Below, piece by piece: positions 30,279 to 39,164 of a stretch of DNA of 64,000 nt. The position numbers were made by a program, and so were the translations under genes. The notes below the pieces were generated by a model. That model was not told the origin of the DNA. It worked only from the letters and a program-made list of their open reading frames with translations, and made no database searches. Numbering within the stretch: the stretch's first letter is position 1; each line of letters starts with the position of its first letter. Source of the DNA: Lachnospiraceae bacterium (GTDB lineage: Bacteria > Bacillota > Clostridia > Lachnospirales > Lachnospiraceae); contig JAUNCZ010000005.1 in NCBI GenBank assembly GCA_030526405.1, positions 35,549-99,548 on the forward strand, given 5' to 3'.

Positions 30279-31034
30279 ATGATCAGAATTATTATGCATG
30301 GCTGCAATGGCCATATGGGTCAGGTTATTTCAGGTCTGGTTGCAGCAGACCCAACAGCAGAGATGGTTGCCGGAATCGATCTGGTGGACAACAGAGACAA
30401 TGGCTACCCTGTATTTACAGACATCAACAGCTGCGATGTGGAGGCTGACTGTATGATCGACTTCTCCTCCTACAAGGCTGCTGACAGTGTGCTGGAGTAT
30501 TGCCGTGAGAAAAAACTGCCGCTGGTTCTGTGCACAACAGGACTGACACCGGAGCAGCTGGAGAAGGTACAGGAGTACAGCAAGGAGACAGCAATCCTCC
30601 GTTCTGCAAATATGTCTCTTGGTATCAATACACTGATGAAGCTGATTGCAGACGCTGCAAAGGTGCTGGCAACAGCGGGCTTCGATATGGAGATCGTGGA
30701 GAAGCATCATAAGCTGAAAAAGGATGCTCCAAGCGGAACAGCCCTTGCACTGGCTGACAGCCTGAACGCTGCAATGGACAATGCATACAACTATGTGTAT
30801 GACAGAAGCGACAGACATGAGGAGAGAGATGCAATGGAGATCGGTATCTCCGCAGTCCGTGGCGGAACCATCGTAGGTGAGCACGAGGTGATCTTTGCAG
30901 GTCCTGACGAGGTGATTGAATTCAAGCATACAGCATATTCAAAAACTGTGTTCGGAAAGGGTGCTGTGGAGGCAGCGAAATATCTGGCTGGAAAACCGGC
31001 AGGCTTCTACGATATGAGTGATGTGATCGGCTGA
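30279..31034 (+). CDS. dapB: 4-hydroxy-tetrahydrodipicolinate reductase
   Basis: NAD(P)H-dependent reductase (251 aa), second enzyme of the diaminopimelate/lysine branch after DapA. The Rossmann loop GCNGHMGQV is at the N-terminus and the substrate-binding EKHHKLKKDAPSGTA, with the His pair and the K-x-D-x-P-S-G-T-A signature, is in the middle. AAGGAT lies before the ATG. A 99-nt gap separates it from dapA without a clear terminator, so co-transcription under the riboswitch is likely. Confidence 0.97.
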   Translation: MIRIIMHGCNGHMGQVISGLVAADPTAEMVAGIDLVDNRDNGYPVFTDINSCDVEADCMIDFSSYKAADSVLEYCREKKLPLVLCTTGLTPEQLEKVQEYSKETAILRSANMSLGINTLMKLIADAAKVLATAGFDMEIVEKHHKLKKDAPSGTALALADSLNAAMDNAYNYVYDRSDRHEERDAMEIGISAVRGGTIVGEHEVIFAGPDEVIEFKHTAYSKTVFGKGAVEAAKYLAGKPAGFYDMSDVIG

Positions 31035-31068
31035 TTCTGCAGGGAATAAACAGATAATCAAAAAAGAG

Positions 31069-31112
31069 AACGGAGCAGTATATCTGATCAGCAGATGTAC
31101 AGCTCCGTTTTT
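31069..31112 (+). terminator. Intrinsic terminator after dapB
   Basis: The outer stem 31069-31076 pairs with 31102-31109; an inner stem around TATCTG/CAGATG extends it; a T-run follows. It separates dapAB from the next cassette. Confidence 0.8.
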
Positions 31113-31172
31113 GTGCAGCAGGAGTGAGAGTGCGTTGAAAACCCACTTCATTCTGGTCCATGGTGATCCTGG

Positions 31173-31201
31173 GTGACAGGGAAAAGACTGTAGTGTATAA
31201 T
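31173..31201 (+). promoter_or_regulatory. Candidate promoter of the large-protein/Hsp70-like cassette
   Basis: GTGACA (31173-31178) and a perfect TATAAT (31196-31201) are 17 bp apart, with the coding start about 100 nt downstream. Confidence 0.65.
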
Positions 31202-31300
31202 GGAGCCAGGTCTCACGTGCGTTGGACCTGAATAGGATTTTAACGACCAGGTGCAGACAAAGACATCTGGTATAACAGAAATAAGAGCAGGAGAAACAGC

Positions 31301-34300
31301 GTGAATAACAGAATGGATGAAATTCTTTCCGGCGGGATCCAACCCAGCAGGCCGGAACTGATATCCTCTCTTTCTGAGCTGAGGCTCAGGATACAGGAGG
31401 GGAAAAAATATAAGGGTTCCATTACGCTGGAGGCGGCAGATGGAAGCAGAATAAAGGGACTGGTCACCACAGACTGTCACAGGATCCTGCTGGCAGGTAA
31501 CAGCATTGCAGGTACCTCCTGTAAGGTGCTTTTTGGTGTGGATTCCACGGGCCTGAAGGCTGGGGACAGGATCAGCGGTGCCATTGTGGTTAGCTGCAGT
31601 CTGGCAGAGAAACGGATTCCCCTTGAGGCAGAGATCGTCAGTGAGACAGTAATCGGTTCCCAGGGAGAAATCAGGAATCTGGAGGAGTTTGCAGCCCTGT
31701 GCAGAAAGAGCTTCAGAGAGGGATTCAGACTGTTTACCGGCAGCTCCTTCCCGGAGCTTCTTGCGGGAAGGGACAGGGAATATCTGCCCCTGTATGCAGG
31801 TCTGTCCCACAATCCGGTTACCTATCAGCATCTGGAGGAGTTTCTCACAGCTGCAGGTCTGAAGGAACCGGTGGCGATCAGCACAGATCGTCAGGAAAAG
31901 GCTGTGTATCATCTGGAGACATCACAGAAGGATACTCTTTACATTTTTAAGAATAACTGGGGCTATGTCCGGATTGAGGCGGAGGTGACAGGAGATTTCC
32001 TGCAGTTGGAGAAAAAGGTGATCACCTCCGAGGACTTCATCGGCAGGGCCTATGGACTGGAATTTATCATTGACCGGGAACGGTTGCATCCGGGACGGAA
32101 TTACGGAAAACTCCGTCTGAAGACCCTGCATCAGGAAATTGAGCTTTCCATAGAGGCTTCAGCAGGAAAACCTGCTGTGGTGGAGGGACTTCCGGAGGCG
32201 AAATTCCGGGCAGCCATAGCCAGGGATATGCTGGATCTGCAGATGCACAGGCTGGACTACAGAACCTGGCATGAGCGGGGACTGAGAGACATATCGGAGC
32301 TGCTGGAGGAGGAGCCGGAAAGCTCCCTGGCAGTGTTATACGATATCTATCTTTCCTATTCCAGAGATGATCTTGTCAGGATGCGGCAGCTGCTGGCTCT
32401 GTTTGAGAATGGCAGCAGGACTCTGGGCTCAGAGGAGGAGGAAGTCTGGTACCTGTATTTTTCAAAGCTGGCGGGAATCAGGAAAAATGGTGCAAGGGAG
32501 CTGCTCTCTCTCCTGAGACTGAAGCTGGAACAGTCACCGGATCAGTATCTGTATCTGCATCTTCTTCTTCAGGAGGATCCCTCCTATGAGCATATGTCAG
32601 CCCGGATCATGTATGAGCTGGAGCAGTGCTACGAAAGAGGATGCAACAGCCCCTTCCTTTATCTGAAGGCATGGAAGATGCTCAATGATCAGGAAGCTCT
32701 TCTCAGAAGGATCACTCCCTTCTATCTGCAGGTGCTTCGCTTTGCAGCAGTAAGAGACCTTCTGTCAGAATCTCTGTACAGAAGAGCCGCCTTTTTAAGT
32801 GGCAGTATCCGAAGCTTTTCAGAGCCCCTGTACCGTCTGCTTTCAGCGGGATACAGAAAATATCAGTGTGTGGATATCCTGGAGGCTATCTGTAAGCTGA
32901 TCATGAAGGGACAGGCGTACCGAAAGGAATATTTTCAGTGGTATGCTCTGGCAGTGGAGAAGGAACTGCGTATCACAAGGCTGTATGAATACTATATGGA
33001 GACTATTCCGGAGGAGATGGCAGACCAGATTCCCAGACAGATTCGTCTCTATTTTTCCTACAATAATACGCTGGGAGAGAAAAAACGGGCCATTCTTTAC
33101 AATAATGTGTTGCTTCACAGAGGGGACGATCGTACCTGTTATCTGAACTACCAGGGGGCCATTCGGAGATTTACGGTTCAGGCTCTGGAAAAGGGAAAGA
33201 TTTCTGAGGAGTATGCCCGTCTGTATCAGGCCATGCTGGAGCGACCGGGAACACTGGAGCTGGCGGAAAAGCTGGTGAAGGTGCTGTTTCGCTGGAAAGT
33301 GGAGGTGGATCATCCTTCCGTGCGCCAGGTGATCGTCTGCCACAGAGCCATGAAACAGGAGCGCAGCTATCCCTGCCGGGATGGGGTTGCTTATGTGGAT
33401 CTGTACAGCGAGGATGCCTGTATTCTCTTTGAGGATGAGAAAAAGCGTCGCTTCCGGGCTGGCATCAGCTATAGCTGTAAGCCGCTGATGGAGGTGAAGG
33501 ATATTGCCTGCAGCTGCATGGAGATGGGCGTCTCCGATACCGGTCTGGAGCTGTATCTCTGCAGGGAGCAGAGCCGGAACATGGAGATCAACGGCAGAAC
33601 ACTGGAATGGTATCAGAAGGCAGAAGAGAATCAGGAGTTCTCGGAGGAATACAGAAGAACTGTTCGCAGGAAGCTTCTGGAGTACTACAGAGAGAATCTT
33701 GCAGATGAGCGCCTGCTGATCTCCGTGTTGACAGGAGATATGCGCCGCTTTGGAGAGGCTGACAGGGTAAATACAGCGGTGCTGCTGATCGAGAGTGGCC
33801 TGTATGAGAAGGCATTTTCCATTGTATCGGAATTTGGCTGTGAGGGTATTCCCGACGGTCTGCTTCTGCGACTGACCAGCCGCATGATCCAGAGGGAAGA
33901 CTTCCGGGAAGAGGAGGAACTGCTGGCGCTGGCAGAGTATGTGTTCCGAAGGGGAAAATACGATGAGAATATTCTGCTTTATCTGGTGGACAACAGTCTG
34001 GGCTCTGTAGCCTATCTCACGGAGCTGTGGGAGAGCGCCAGAGGCTTTGGGCTGGAGCGGGTAAAGCTGGAGAAGAGGATCCTGATGCTCTCTGTTCTTA
34101 CAGGTACCATGCCTGCTGACGAAGGAGTTGTTCTGGAAAGCTATGTGCTGAATCAGGGACAGGAACCGGTGATCACCGCATTTCTTACCTGGACAGCCCT
34201 CTGCTGGATCTACAGGGATCTGGAGATTCCGGAGAGGATCGTCGACTGTCTGGAGAAACTGGTCAGTCGGAACTGGGAGCTGAATCTCATATGCCGTCTG

Positions 34301-34840
34301 GCTCTTCTGAAACAGTATTCCTTCCAGGAGACCCTTACTCCCCAGCAGGAAAAGGAGGCAGAAAAAATACTGGCTCTTTGCAGAGAGAAAAAGCTTGCAT
34401 TTGCCTTTTTCAAAGATCTGCCCCTGCATCTGATCCGTCAGTACCAGCTTGAGAACAGGCAGTTTGTGGAGGAGCGGTTCCCCCAGGGCACAAGGGTTAC
34501 CATTCATTACTGTATCGGTAAGGGGGATGAAACCCGGCTTCCGTGGAAATCGGAGCCCTTAAGGGAGATGATCCCAGGGATTTTTTCAAAGGAATTTCTT
34601 CTGTTTTATGGGGAGGTTCTCACCAGCTATCTGACCTGGTCGGTGGAAGGGGAGGAACTGGAAAGTCAGAGAAGACAGATGACACTTACAAGTATGGATA
34701 CGGAGGGACACAGCCGTTACAGGCTCCTGAACCGGATCCTGGCTGAGAAGGCCATGGGAAACCAGGAGAAAATGCTCACCGCAGTGGATGAATATCTGTG
34801 GAAGGATGCATTTACAGAGCATTTCTGTAAGATCATGTAA
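31301..34840 (+). CDS. Large uncharacterised cytosolic protein, probably DUF5717 family
   Basis: Protein of 1179 aa with no signal peptide or membrane helix. The N-terminal about 300 residues are predicted beta-rich (two or three sandwich-like segments with YKGSITLEA, AEVTGDFLQLEKKVI and NYGKLRLKTLHQEIELSIEASAG). From about 305 to 680 it is almost all helical in TPR-like pairs; a short beta segment (about 685-770) is followed by more helices to the end. It matches my recollection of the Lachnospiraceae DUF5717 family, encoded beside an Hsp70-like partner; I could not check this. The GTG start has AGGAG 7 nt upstream. The next gene starts 13 nt downstream. Function unknown. Confidence 0.75.
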   Translation: MNNRMDEILSGGIQPSRPELISSLSELRLRIQEGKKYKGSITLEAADGSRIKGLVTTDCHRILLAGNSIAGTSCKVLFGVDSTGLKAGDRISGAIVVSCSLAEKRIPLEAEIVSETVIGSQGEIRNLEEFAALCRKSFREGFRLFTGSSFPELLAGRDREYLPLYAGLSHNPVTYQHLEEFLTAAGLKEPVAISTDRQEKAVYHLETSQKDTLYIFKNNWGYVRIEAEVTGDFLQLEKKVITSEDFIGRAYGLEFIIDRERLHPGRNYGKLRLKTLHQEIELSIEASAGKPAVVEGLPEAKFRAAIARDMLDLQMHRLDYRTWHERGLRDISELLEEEPESSLAVLYDIYLSYSRDDLVRMRQLLALFENGSRTLGSEEEEVWYLYFSKLAGIRKNGARELLSLLRLKLEQSPDQYLYLHLLLQEDPSYEHMSARIMYELEQCYERGCNSPFLYLKAWKMLNDQEALLRRITPFYLQVLRFAAVRDLLSESLYRRAAFLSGSIRSFSEPLYRLLSAGYRKYQCVDILEAICKLIMKGQAYRKEYFQWYALAVEKELRITRLYEYYMETIPEEMADQIPRQIRLYFSYNNTLGEKKRAILYNNVLLHRGDDRTCYLNYQGAIRRFTVQALEKGKISEEYARLYQAMLERPGTLELAEKLVKVLFRWKVEVDHPSVRQVIVCHRAMKQERSYPCRDGVAYVDLYSEDACILFEDEKKRRFRAGISYSCKPLMEVKDIACSCMEMGVSDTGLELYLCREQSRNMEINGRTLEWYQKAEENQEFSEEYRRTVRRKLLEYYRENLADERLLISVLTGDMRRFGEADRVNTAVLLIESGLYEKAFSIVSEFGCEGIPDGLLLRLTSRMIQREDFREEEELLALAEYVFRRGKYDENILLYLVDNSLGSVAYLTELWESARGFGLERVKLEKRILMLSVLTGTMPADEGVVLESYVLNQGQEPVITAFLTWTALCWIYRDLEIPERIVDCLEKLVSRNWELNLICRLALLKQYSFQETLTPQQEKEAEKILALCREKKLAFAFFKDLPLHLIRQYQLENRQFVEERFPQGTRVTIHYCIGKGDETRLPWKSEPLREMIPGIFSKEFLLFYGEVLTSYLTWSVEGEELESQRRQMTLTSMDTEGHSRYRLLNRILAEKAMGNQEKMLTAVDEYLWKDAFTEHFCKIM

Positions 34841-34853
34841 CGGGGGAACAGGT

Positions 34854-36104
34854 ATGGAAGTAAATAACGTAATGATAGGAATCGATCTGAACAGAGACGG
34901 TTCACAGCTCTGCTTTTATGACAGGGCAGGCGAAGAGGCTGTCAGTGTTCCTGTGAGAGCAGGATCGGAGCAGCTTACCTTCCCCACACGCCTGTGTATG
35001 GTCCCGGCGGAAAATGCCTGGTATTACGGAATAGAAGCAGAATATTTTGCTGAAAGAAAAAACGGAATCCTGCTGGATCAGCTGTATGACCTCTGGGAAG
35101 AGGGGGAAAGTATCCGGATCCAGGAAAAGGAGTATACAGCAGCCCAGCTTCTGGCAGTATTTCTGGAAAAGGTGCTGGGCATGGTAAAAATCACCAGGCC
35201 CTCACTGGAGGTGGGCTGTCTGATGCTGACGGTCCCGGGGCTCACAAGGAAATTTGTGGGGACCATCCGACAGGCCTATGAGATTCTGGGACTGCCGAAA
35301 AACAGAGGCTGTATCCAGGATTACAAAGAAAGCTTTTTTGTGCACACCATGTTTCAGAGTCAGGATGTGTGGGCCAGAAAAACAGGTCTGTTTGAGTTCA
35401 GAAACGGGCAGGTACAGTTCCAGGAGATGGAACTGAAGGGAAGAACAAAGCCTGTCACTGCCTACGTAAATAACAGGGGAAGACGCCCCCTTTCCGGAAA
35501 TCCGGAGCAGAAGGATCAGCAGCTGTTGGGCTTTATCAGAGAGATGCTGGGAGAGGATATGTATTCCGGAATCTTTCTGGTGGGAGAGGAATTTGATCAG
35601 AGCTGGGCAAGGGAGTCGGTGCGCACGTTGTGCAAAGGCCAGAGAAAGGTATTTGCCGGCAGCAATCTCTTTGCCAAGGGAGCGGCCCTCTCTGCCATGG
35701 AAAAGCTGGAGGGCAGTCATCTGAAGGGCTTCCAGTATGTGGGAAGCGATCTTGTGCGCTACACCATCTCCATGGAGCTGCAGGTGCAGGGAATCGTGAC
35801 GGTATATCCCCTGATCGCAGCGGGAGGAAACTGGTACGATACCTCTGCTGAATTTGAGATCATTCTGGACCAGCAGGAGGAGCTGACCTTCCTGGTGAAC
35901 AGAATGCATGAGAAGGCAAGAAAGAAGCTGGTGATGCCTCTGCCGGGGCTTCCGAAGCGACCGGGAAGAGCCAGCAGACTGAGGGTCTGTATGGAATATG
36001 AAACTGCCGGCAGATGCCGCATCGATGTGGAGGATCTTGGCTTTGGTGAGATGTTCCCGTCCAGTGGAAAAATCTGGCGTGAGATAATGGAGGAGCAGAG
36101 TTGA
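34854..36104 (+). CDS. Hsp70/actin-fold (ASKHA) ATPase-like protein, probably DUF5716 family
   Basis: Protein of 416 aa. The N-terminus IGIDLNRDGSQLCFYD (from residue 8) resembles the phosphate-1 loop of Hsp70 (IGIDLGTTNS), and GIFLVGEEFD (about 238) followed by SNLFAKGAALSAM resembles the adenosine motif and the following helix, so an ASKHA nucleotide-binding domain is likely. The Hsp70 double-Gly of the adenosine motif is changed to GE, and there is no canonical Hsp70 substrate-binding domain; the last 120 residues are beta-rich. The ATG at 34854 follows the 1179-aa gene by 13 nt and overlaps the TPR gene by 1 nt. Function unknown. Confidence 0.7.
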   Translation: MEVNNVMIGIDLNRDGSQLCFYDRAGEEAVSVPVRAGSEQLTFPTRLCMVPAENAWYYGIEAEYFAERKNGILLDQLYDLWEEGESIRIQEKEYTAAQLLAVFLEKVLGMVKITRPSLEVGCLMLTVPGLTRKFVGTIRQAYEILGLPKNRGCIQDYKESFFVHTMFQSQDVWARKTGLFEFRNGQVQFQEMELKGRTKPVTAYVNNRGRRPLSGNPEQKDQQLLGFIREMLGEDMYSGIFLVGEEFDQSWARESVRTLCKGQRKVFAGSNLFAKGAALSAMEKLEGSHLKGFQYVGSDLVRYTISMELQVQGIVTVYPLIAAGGNWYDTSAEFEIILDQQEELTFLVNRMHEKARKKLVMPLPGLPKRPGRASRLRVCMEYETAGRCRIDVEDLGFGEMFPSSGKIWREIMEEQS

Positions 36105-36877
36105 TGGGTGTTGCAATATTATGTCAGATTCCCAGGGCTGAGAAACCCTGGTATCTGGAAAATACAGGTCTGAATATTTACTCTGCAGAGGAGCTGGGCT
36201 ACTTTATCTGCAATAATCCGGCTCTGGCGGATGAATCCATTGTCTGCAGCGGATTTGTGCAGTGGGTGAAGGAGGAGCTGAAGCAGAGCCGACTGGCTCT
36301 GAAGCTGTCCCATATCCTGAATGGGGAAACCTACACAGAGCGGGATTTTATCCTGACCTTTCTGAAGGAGACCTGCTATCTGAATGTGAAAGAGCTGGCA
36401 GGCTTTGAACAGCAGCTGCAGGAATTTGCAGAAAAACCTCTTTCCCAGCGACTGAAGAGAAAAGCAGATACACTGATGCAGCATGAAAAGTATAACCGTG
36501 CGCTGAACTACTATCAAGAAGCTCTGTTCTGTAAGGATCAGGGCAATATGGGTTCCCAGTTCCGGGGAACCATCATGAATAATCTGGGCTGTGTGTATGC
36601 CCGTCTGTTTATGATGGAGGAGGCCTGTGAGTGTTTTCGCCTTGCCTATGAGGAACTCCACACATTTTCTGTGTTAAAGAGCTATCTTTTTTCTGTGTTC
36701 ATGAAGGACGGAGAAGAGGTATACAGACAGAAGCTGGATGAGTTCGGAGTGGATAAGAAGAGCAGGGCAAAGCTGAAGGAGGAGATTGACTCAGTGCAGA
36801 TCCCGAAGCGGCCGGAGGATCTGGATGAGGCCCTGGAAAACTGGACAGAGTCCTATCACAGGAATACGGACCTGTAG
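36104..36877 (+). CDS. TPR-repeat protein of the Hsp70-like cassette
   Basis: Cytosolic protein of 257 aa. Residues about 115-190 form one or two TPR-like helix pairs (the KADTLMQHEKYNRALNYYQEAL block and the NNLGCVYARLFMMEEACECF block). The N-terminal 100 residues (WYLENTGLNIYSAEELGYFICNNP...) have no recognisable fold. GGAGGAG lies 8 nt before the ATG at 36104, which overlaps the previous stop by 1 nt (TGATG); a TTG at 36101 is less likely. It closes a three-gene operon ended by a strong terminator. TPR proteins often dock to chaperone partners; a co-chaperone role is inference. Confidence 0.75.
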   Translation: MGVAILCQIPRAEKPWYLENTGLNIYSAEELGYFICNNPALADESIVCSGFVQWVKEELKQSRLALKLSHILNGETYTERDFILTFLKETCYLNVKELAGFEQQLQEFAEKPLSQRLKRKADTLMQHEKYNRALNYYQEALFCKDQGNMGSQFRGTIMNNLGCVYARLFMMEEACECFRLAYEELHTFSVLKSYLFSVFMKDGEEVYRQKLDEFGVDKKSRAKLKEEIDSVQIPKRPEDLDEALENWTESYHRNTDL

Positions 36878-36892
36878 AACAGGCAGATATAA

Positions 36893-36932
36893 GCAAAAAA
36901 AGAATCACCAGGAAAGGTGATTCTTTTTTTGC
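36893..36932. terminator. Bidirectional terminator between the TPR gene and prs
   Basis: A perfect 17-bp stem (36893-36909 with 36916-36932), 6-nt loop, A- and T-runs on both sides; serves both converging units. Confidence 0.95.
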
Positions 36933-36951
36933 TTTGTGCGCGGGGATGAGA

Positions 36952-38136
36952 TCAGAACTTCTCACCGCGATTGAATTTTTCCACCACCTTGCGGATTCTT
37001 CCGGAAGGATCCAGCAGAGGTCCCATGGAACCGTCATGGTTCAGTGTATCGATGAGCAGAGCAATAAACTTGCTCATATTGCAGCCTACATAGTATGGCT
37101 TGCTGAGGAGCTCCGGAGTCTGATAGATCAGGTTTGTGGTGATCAGCTTGGTGAACAGTCCCTCCTCATAGGCCTTGTCGAATTTCTCCAGGCCGCCTGT
37201 GAACAGTCCGAAGGTGGCACACATGTAGATATTTCTGGCTTTTCGCTCCTTCAGCTGTTTTGCCACCTCGATGATGCTGTTTCCGGAGGAGATCATATCA
37301 TCCACGATGATCATATCCTTGCCCTCCACAGAGGTTCCCAGAAACTCGTGGGCCACCACCGGGTTCTTTCCGTTTACCATAACGGAGTAGTCGCGGCGTT
37401 TGTAGAACATACCCATGTCCACGCCCATATTGTTGGCCATGTAGATGGCACGTTTCATTCCGCTTTCGTCAGGGCTGATGATCATCAGGTGATCGGAGTC
37501 AATCTTCATGTCAGGAGCATTTCTCAGGATGTTCTTGATGAACTGATAGGTAGGTGTGATGGTCTCGAAGCCGTGAAGAGGAATGGAATTCTGTACACGG
37601 GGATCGTGGGCATCGAAGGTGATGATATTATCCACACCCATGTTTACCAGCTCCTGCAGGGCCAGTGCGCAGTCCAGAGAATCTCTTGTGCTTCTCTTGT
37701 CTCTGCGGCTCTCATAGAGGAAAGGCATGATCACATTGATTCTGCGGGCCTTTCCGGCAACAGCAGAGATAATTCGTTTCAGATCCTGAAAATGATCATC
37801 CGGCGACATATGGTTTTCCTCACCGCATACAGTGTAGGTGAGAGAATGGTTGCATACATCCACCAGGAAGAACAGATCATCACCACGAACGGACTCCAGG
37901 ATGGTTCCCTTGCCCTCACCGGAACCGAAACGGGAATTCTTGATGTTGATCACATAGCTGGGGCGCACATAATCTGAGGCCATGTGATTCACAGAGGCCA
38001 GACAGATTCTGTCTTTGCGCCATTTTACAATATGGGAATCTACTTTGTCGCCAATTTCGGCACAGCTGGCAAGGGGAATGATACCCAGACGTCCCACCGG
38101 AAGTGCTTCAAAATACTTGTTCTGTAACTGAGTCAT
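36952..38136 (-). CDS. prs: Ribose-phosphate pyrophosphokinase, long clostridial form
   Basis: Makes PRPP from ribose 5-phosphate and ATP. At 394 aa it is about 80 residues longer than the usual 310-320 aa enzyme. The PRPP loop DMIIVDDMISSGNS is intact, and FDAHDPRVQNSIP replaces the usual DLHxxQIQGFF segment; the flexible catalytic loop area has YKRRDYS. Extra sequence lies at the N-terminus and near the C-terminus (GPLLDPSGRIRKVVEKFNRGEKF region). It overlaps the helicase-loader gene by 4 nt, so nucleotide-precursor synthesis is translationally coupled to replication genes. ATP-binding details differ from the class I enzyme, so activity is likely but not certain. Confidence 0.88.
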   Translation of the reverse strand: MTQLQNKYFEALPVGRLGIIPLASCAEIGDKVDSHIVKWRKDRICLASVNHMASDYVRPSYVINIKNSRFGSGEGKGTILESVRGDDLFFLVDVCNHSLTYTVCGEENHMSPDDHFQDLKRIISAVAGKARRINVIMPFLYESRRDKRSTRDSLDCALALQELVNMGVDNIITFDAHDPRVQNSIPLHGFETITPTYQFIKNILRNAPDMKIDSDHLMIISPDESGMKRAIYMANNMGVDMGMFYKRRDYSVMVNGKNPVVAHEFLGTSVEGKDMIIVDDMISSGNSIIEVAKQLKERKARNIYMCATFGLFTGGLEKFDKAYEEGLFTKLITTNLIYQTPELLSKPYYVGCNMSKFIALLIDTLNHDGSMGPLLDPSGRIRKVVEKFNRGEKF

Positions 38137-39134
38137 GGATTAGGTCCTCCTGTTAATTGTTTCTGGATGCGGATATCCCGCCCAAACATTGGAATCATTT
38201 TATAACTGCTGAGAATCCGTGAGAAGATTCGCTCGGAATAGCTGGCTCTTAAGTCCTCCATGGAAAGATTGGTGGAGATAATGGTCGCCTTGCGGTCCAG
38301 GATCCTCTGGTTGATGCAGAGGAACAGCTGGGATGTGGTGAAGCTGTTGTTCAGCTCAGAGCCAAGGTCATCGATGATCAGCAGATCGCAGTCAAAAATA
38401 TGACTGTGGGTTTCTGTCAGGGAAAGGTCGGAAGAAAACTTCCTTGTTTCCAGGGAATCAAACAGCTCGAAGGCCGTCAGGTACAGGACGCTGAAGCCCT
38501 TCTCGATCAATTCCTTTGCAATACAGTGGGACAGGAAGGTCTTTCCAACCCCTGTGTCCCCGTAAATGCACAGATTTTCCGGCTCGTTTCCGAAATTCCA
38601 GGAAAAGCTTTTTGCCACAGAGCAGGCACGCTCTGCAATGGCCCGGGCGGAACGGCGGGTTCTTGGATCAATATAGGTGTCTGAATAGTAGTCCAGACGG
38701 AAGGTGTCAAAATTTTCTGTTTTCAGGATTTCCTTCAGATTGGACTGGTCGTATAAAAGTTCCACCTCCATCTGAAGAAAGCAGGAGCATTTGCGCCCCT
38801 CCTGGGTGTAGCCTGTATCATGGCAGAGGGAGCAGCGGCAGGGCAGCTCCAGGTAATCCTCCGGATAGCCGTTGCCCAAAAGGAGCACCTTTCGCTCCTC
38901 CGCCAGCTCGGACAGAGCCCGGTTCAGGTCAAAGTCGGCCATACCGGTGTCCCGTCCCAGCAGAATCCGGGCCTTTTTCAGGGAAAGGGAGGAAACCTCA
39001 TCGTGGATCTCCGCCAGCCGGGGGATTTTTTCGTAGGTCTCCTGTATTCTGGTTTCCTGAATCCTTCTGTTGTTTTTCTGCAGATCCTGATAATAGCGGA
39101 TCACGGAATTGTATTGTGTATTAGTCAGTGCCAT
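38133..39134 (-). CDS. DnaI/DnaC-type ATP-binding helicase loader
   Basis: AAA+ protein (333 aa) of the DnaC/DnaI family that loads the replicative helicase. The N-terminal half carries a cysteine cluster CRCSLC...CSC (Cys99, 101, 104, 116, 118), like the zinc knuckle of DnaI; the C-terminal AAA+ domain has Walker A GDTGVGKT (192-199), Walker B LLIIDDLG (251-258) and a sensor-1 STNLS. It is preceded by the DnaD-domain gene (31-nt gap) and overlaps prs by 4 nt. IS21-type IstB proteins share this fold, but no IstA or inverted ends are nearby and the DnaD neighbour favours a chromosomal loader. Confidence 0.88.
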   Translation of the reverse strand: MALTNTQYNSVIRYYQDLQKNNRRIQETRIQETYEKIPRLAEIHDEVSSLSLKKARILLGRDTGMADFDLNRALSELAEERKVLLLGNGYPEDYLELPCRCSLCHDTGYTQEGRKCSCFLQMEVELLYDQSNLKEILKTENFDTFRLDYYSDTYIDPRTRRSARAIAERACSVAKSFSWNFGNEPENLCIYGDTGVGKTFLSHCIAKELIEKGFSVLYLTAFELFDSLETRKFSSDLSLTETHSHIFDCDLLIIDDLGSELNNSFTTSQLFLCINQRILDRKATIISTNLSMEDLRASYSERIFSRILSSYKMIPMFGRDIRIQKQLTGGPNP

Positions 39135-39164
39135 AGTTTAGTCTCCGGTAGATGCTGATAAAGA

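Noticed and set aside
32843..34507. 554-codon minus-strand frame opposite the 1179-aa gene
   Set aside because: The plus-strand frame has a good start site and conserved neighbours; the minus frame has none.
38133..39134. IstB of an IS21 element
   Set aside because: Shares the AAA+ fold, but there is no IstA neighbour or inverted ends, and it has a DnaI-like cysteine cluster next to a DnaD gene.
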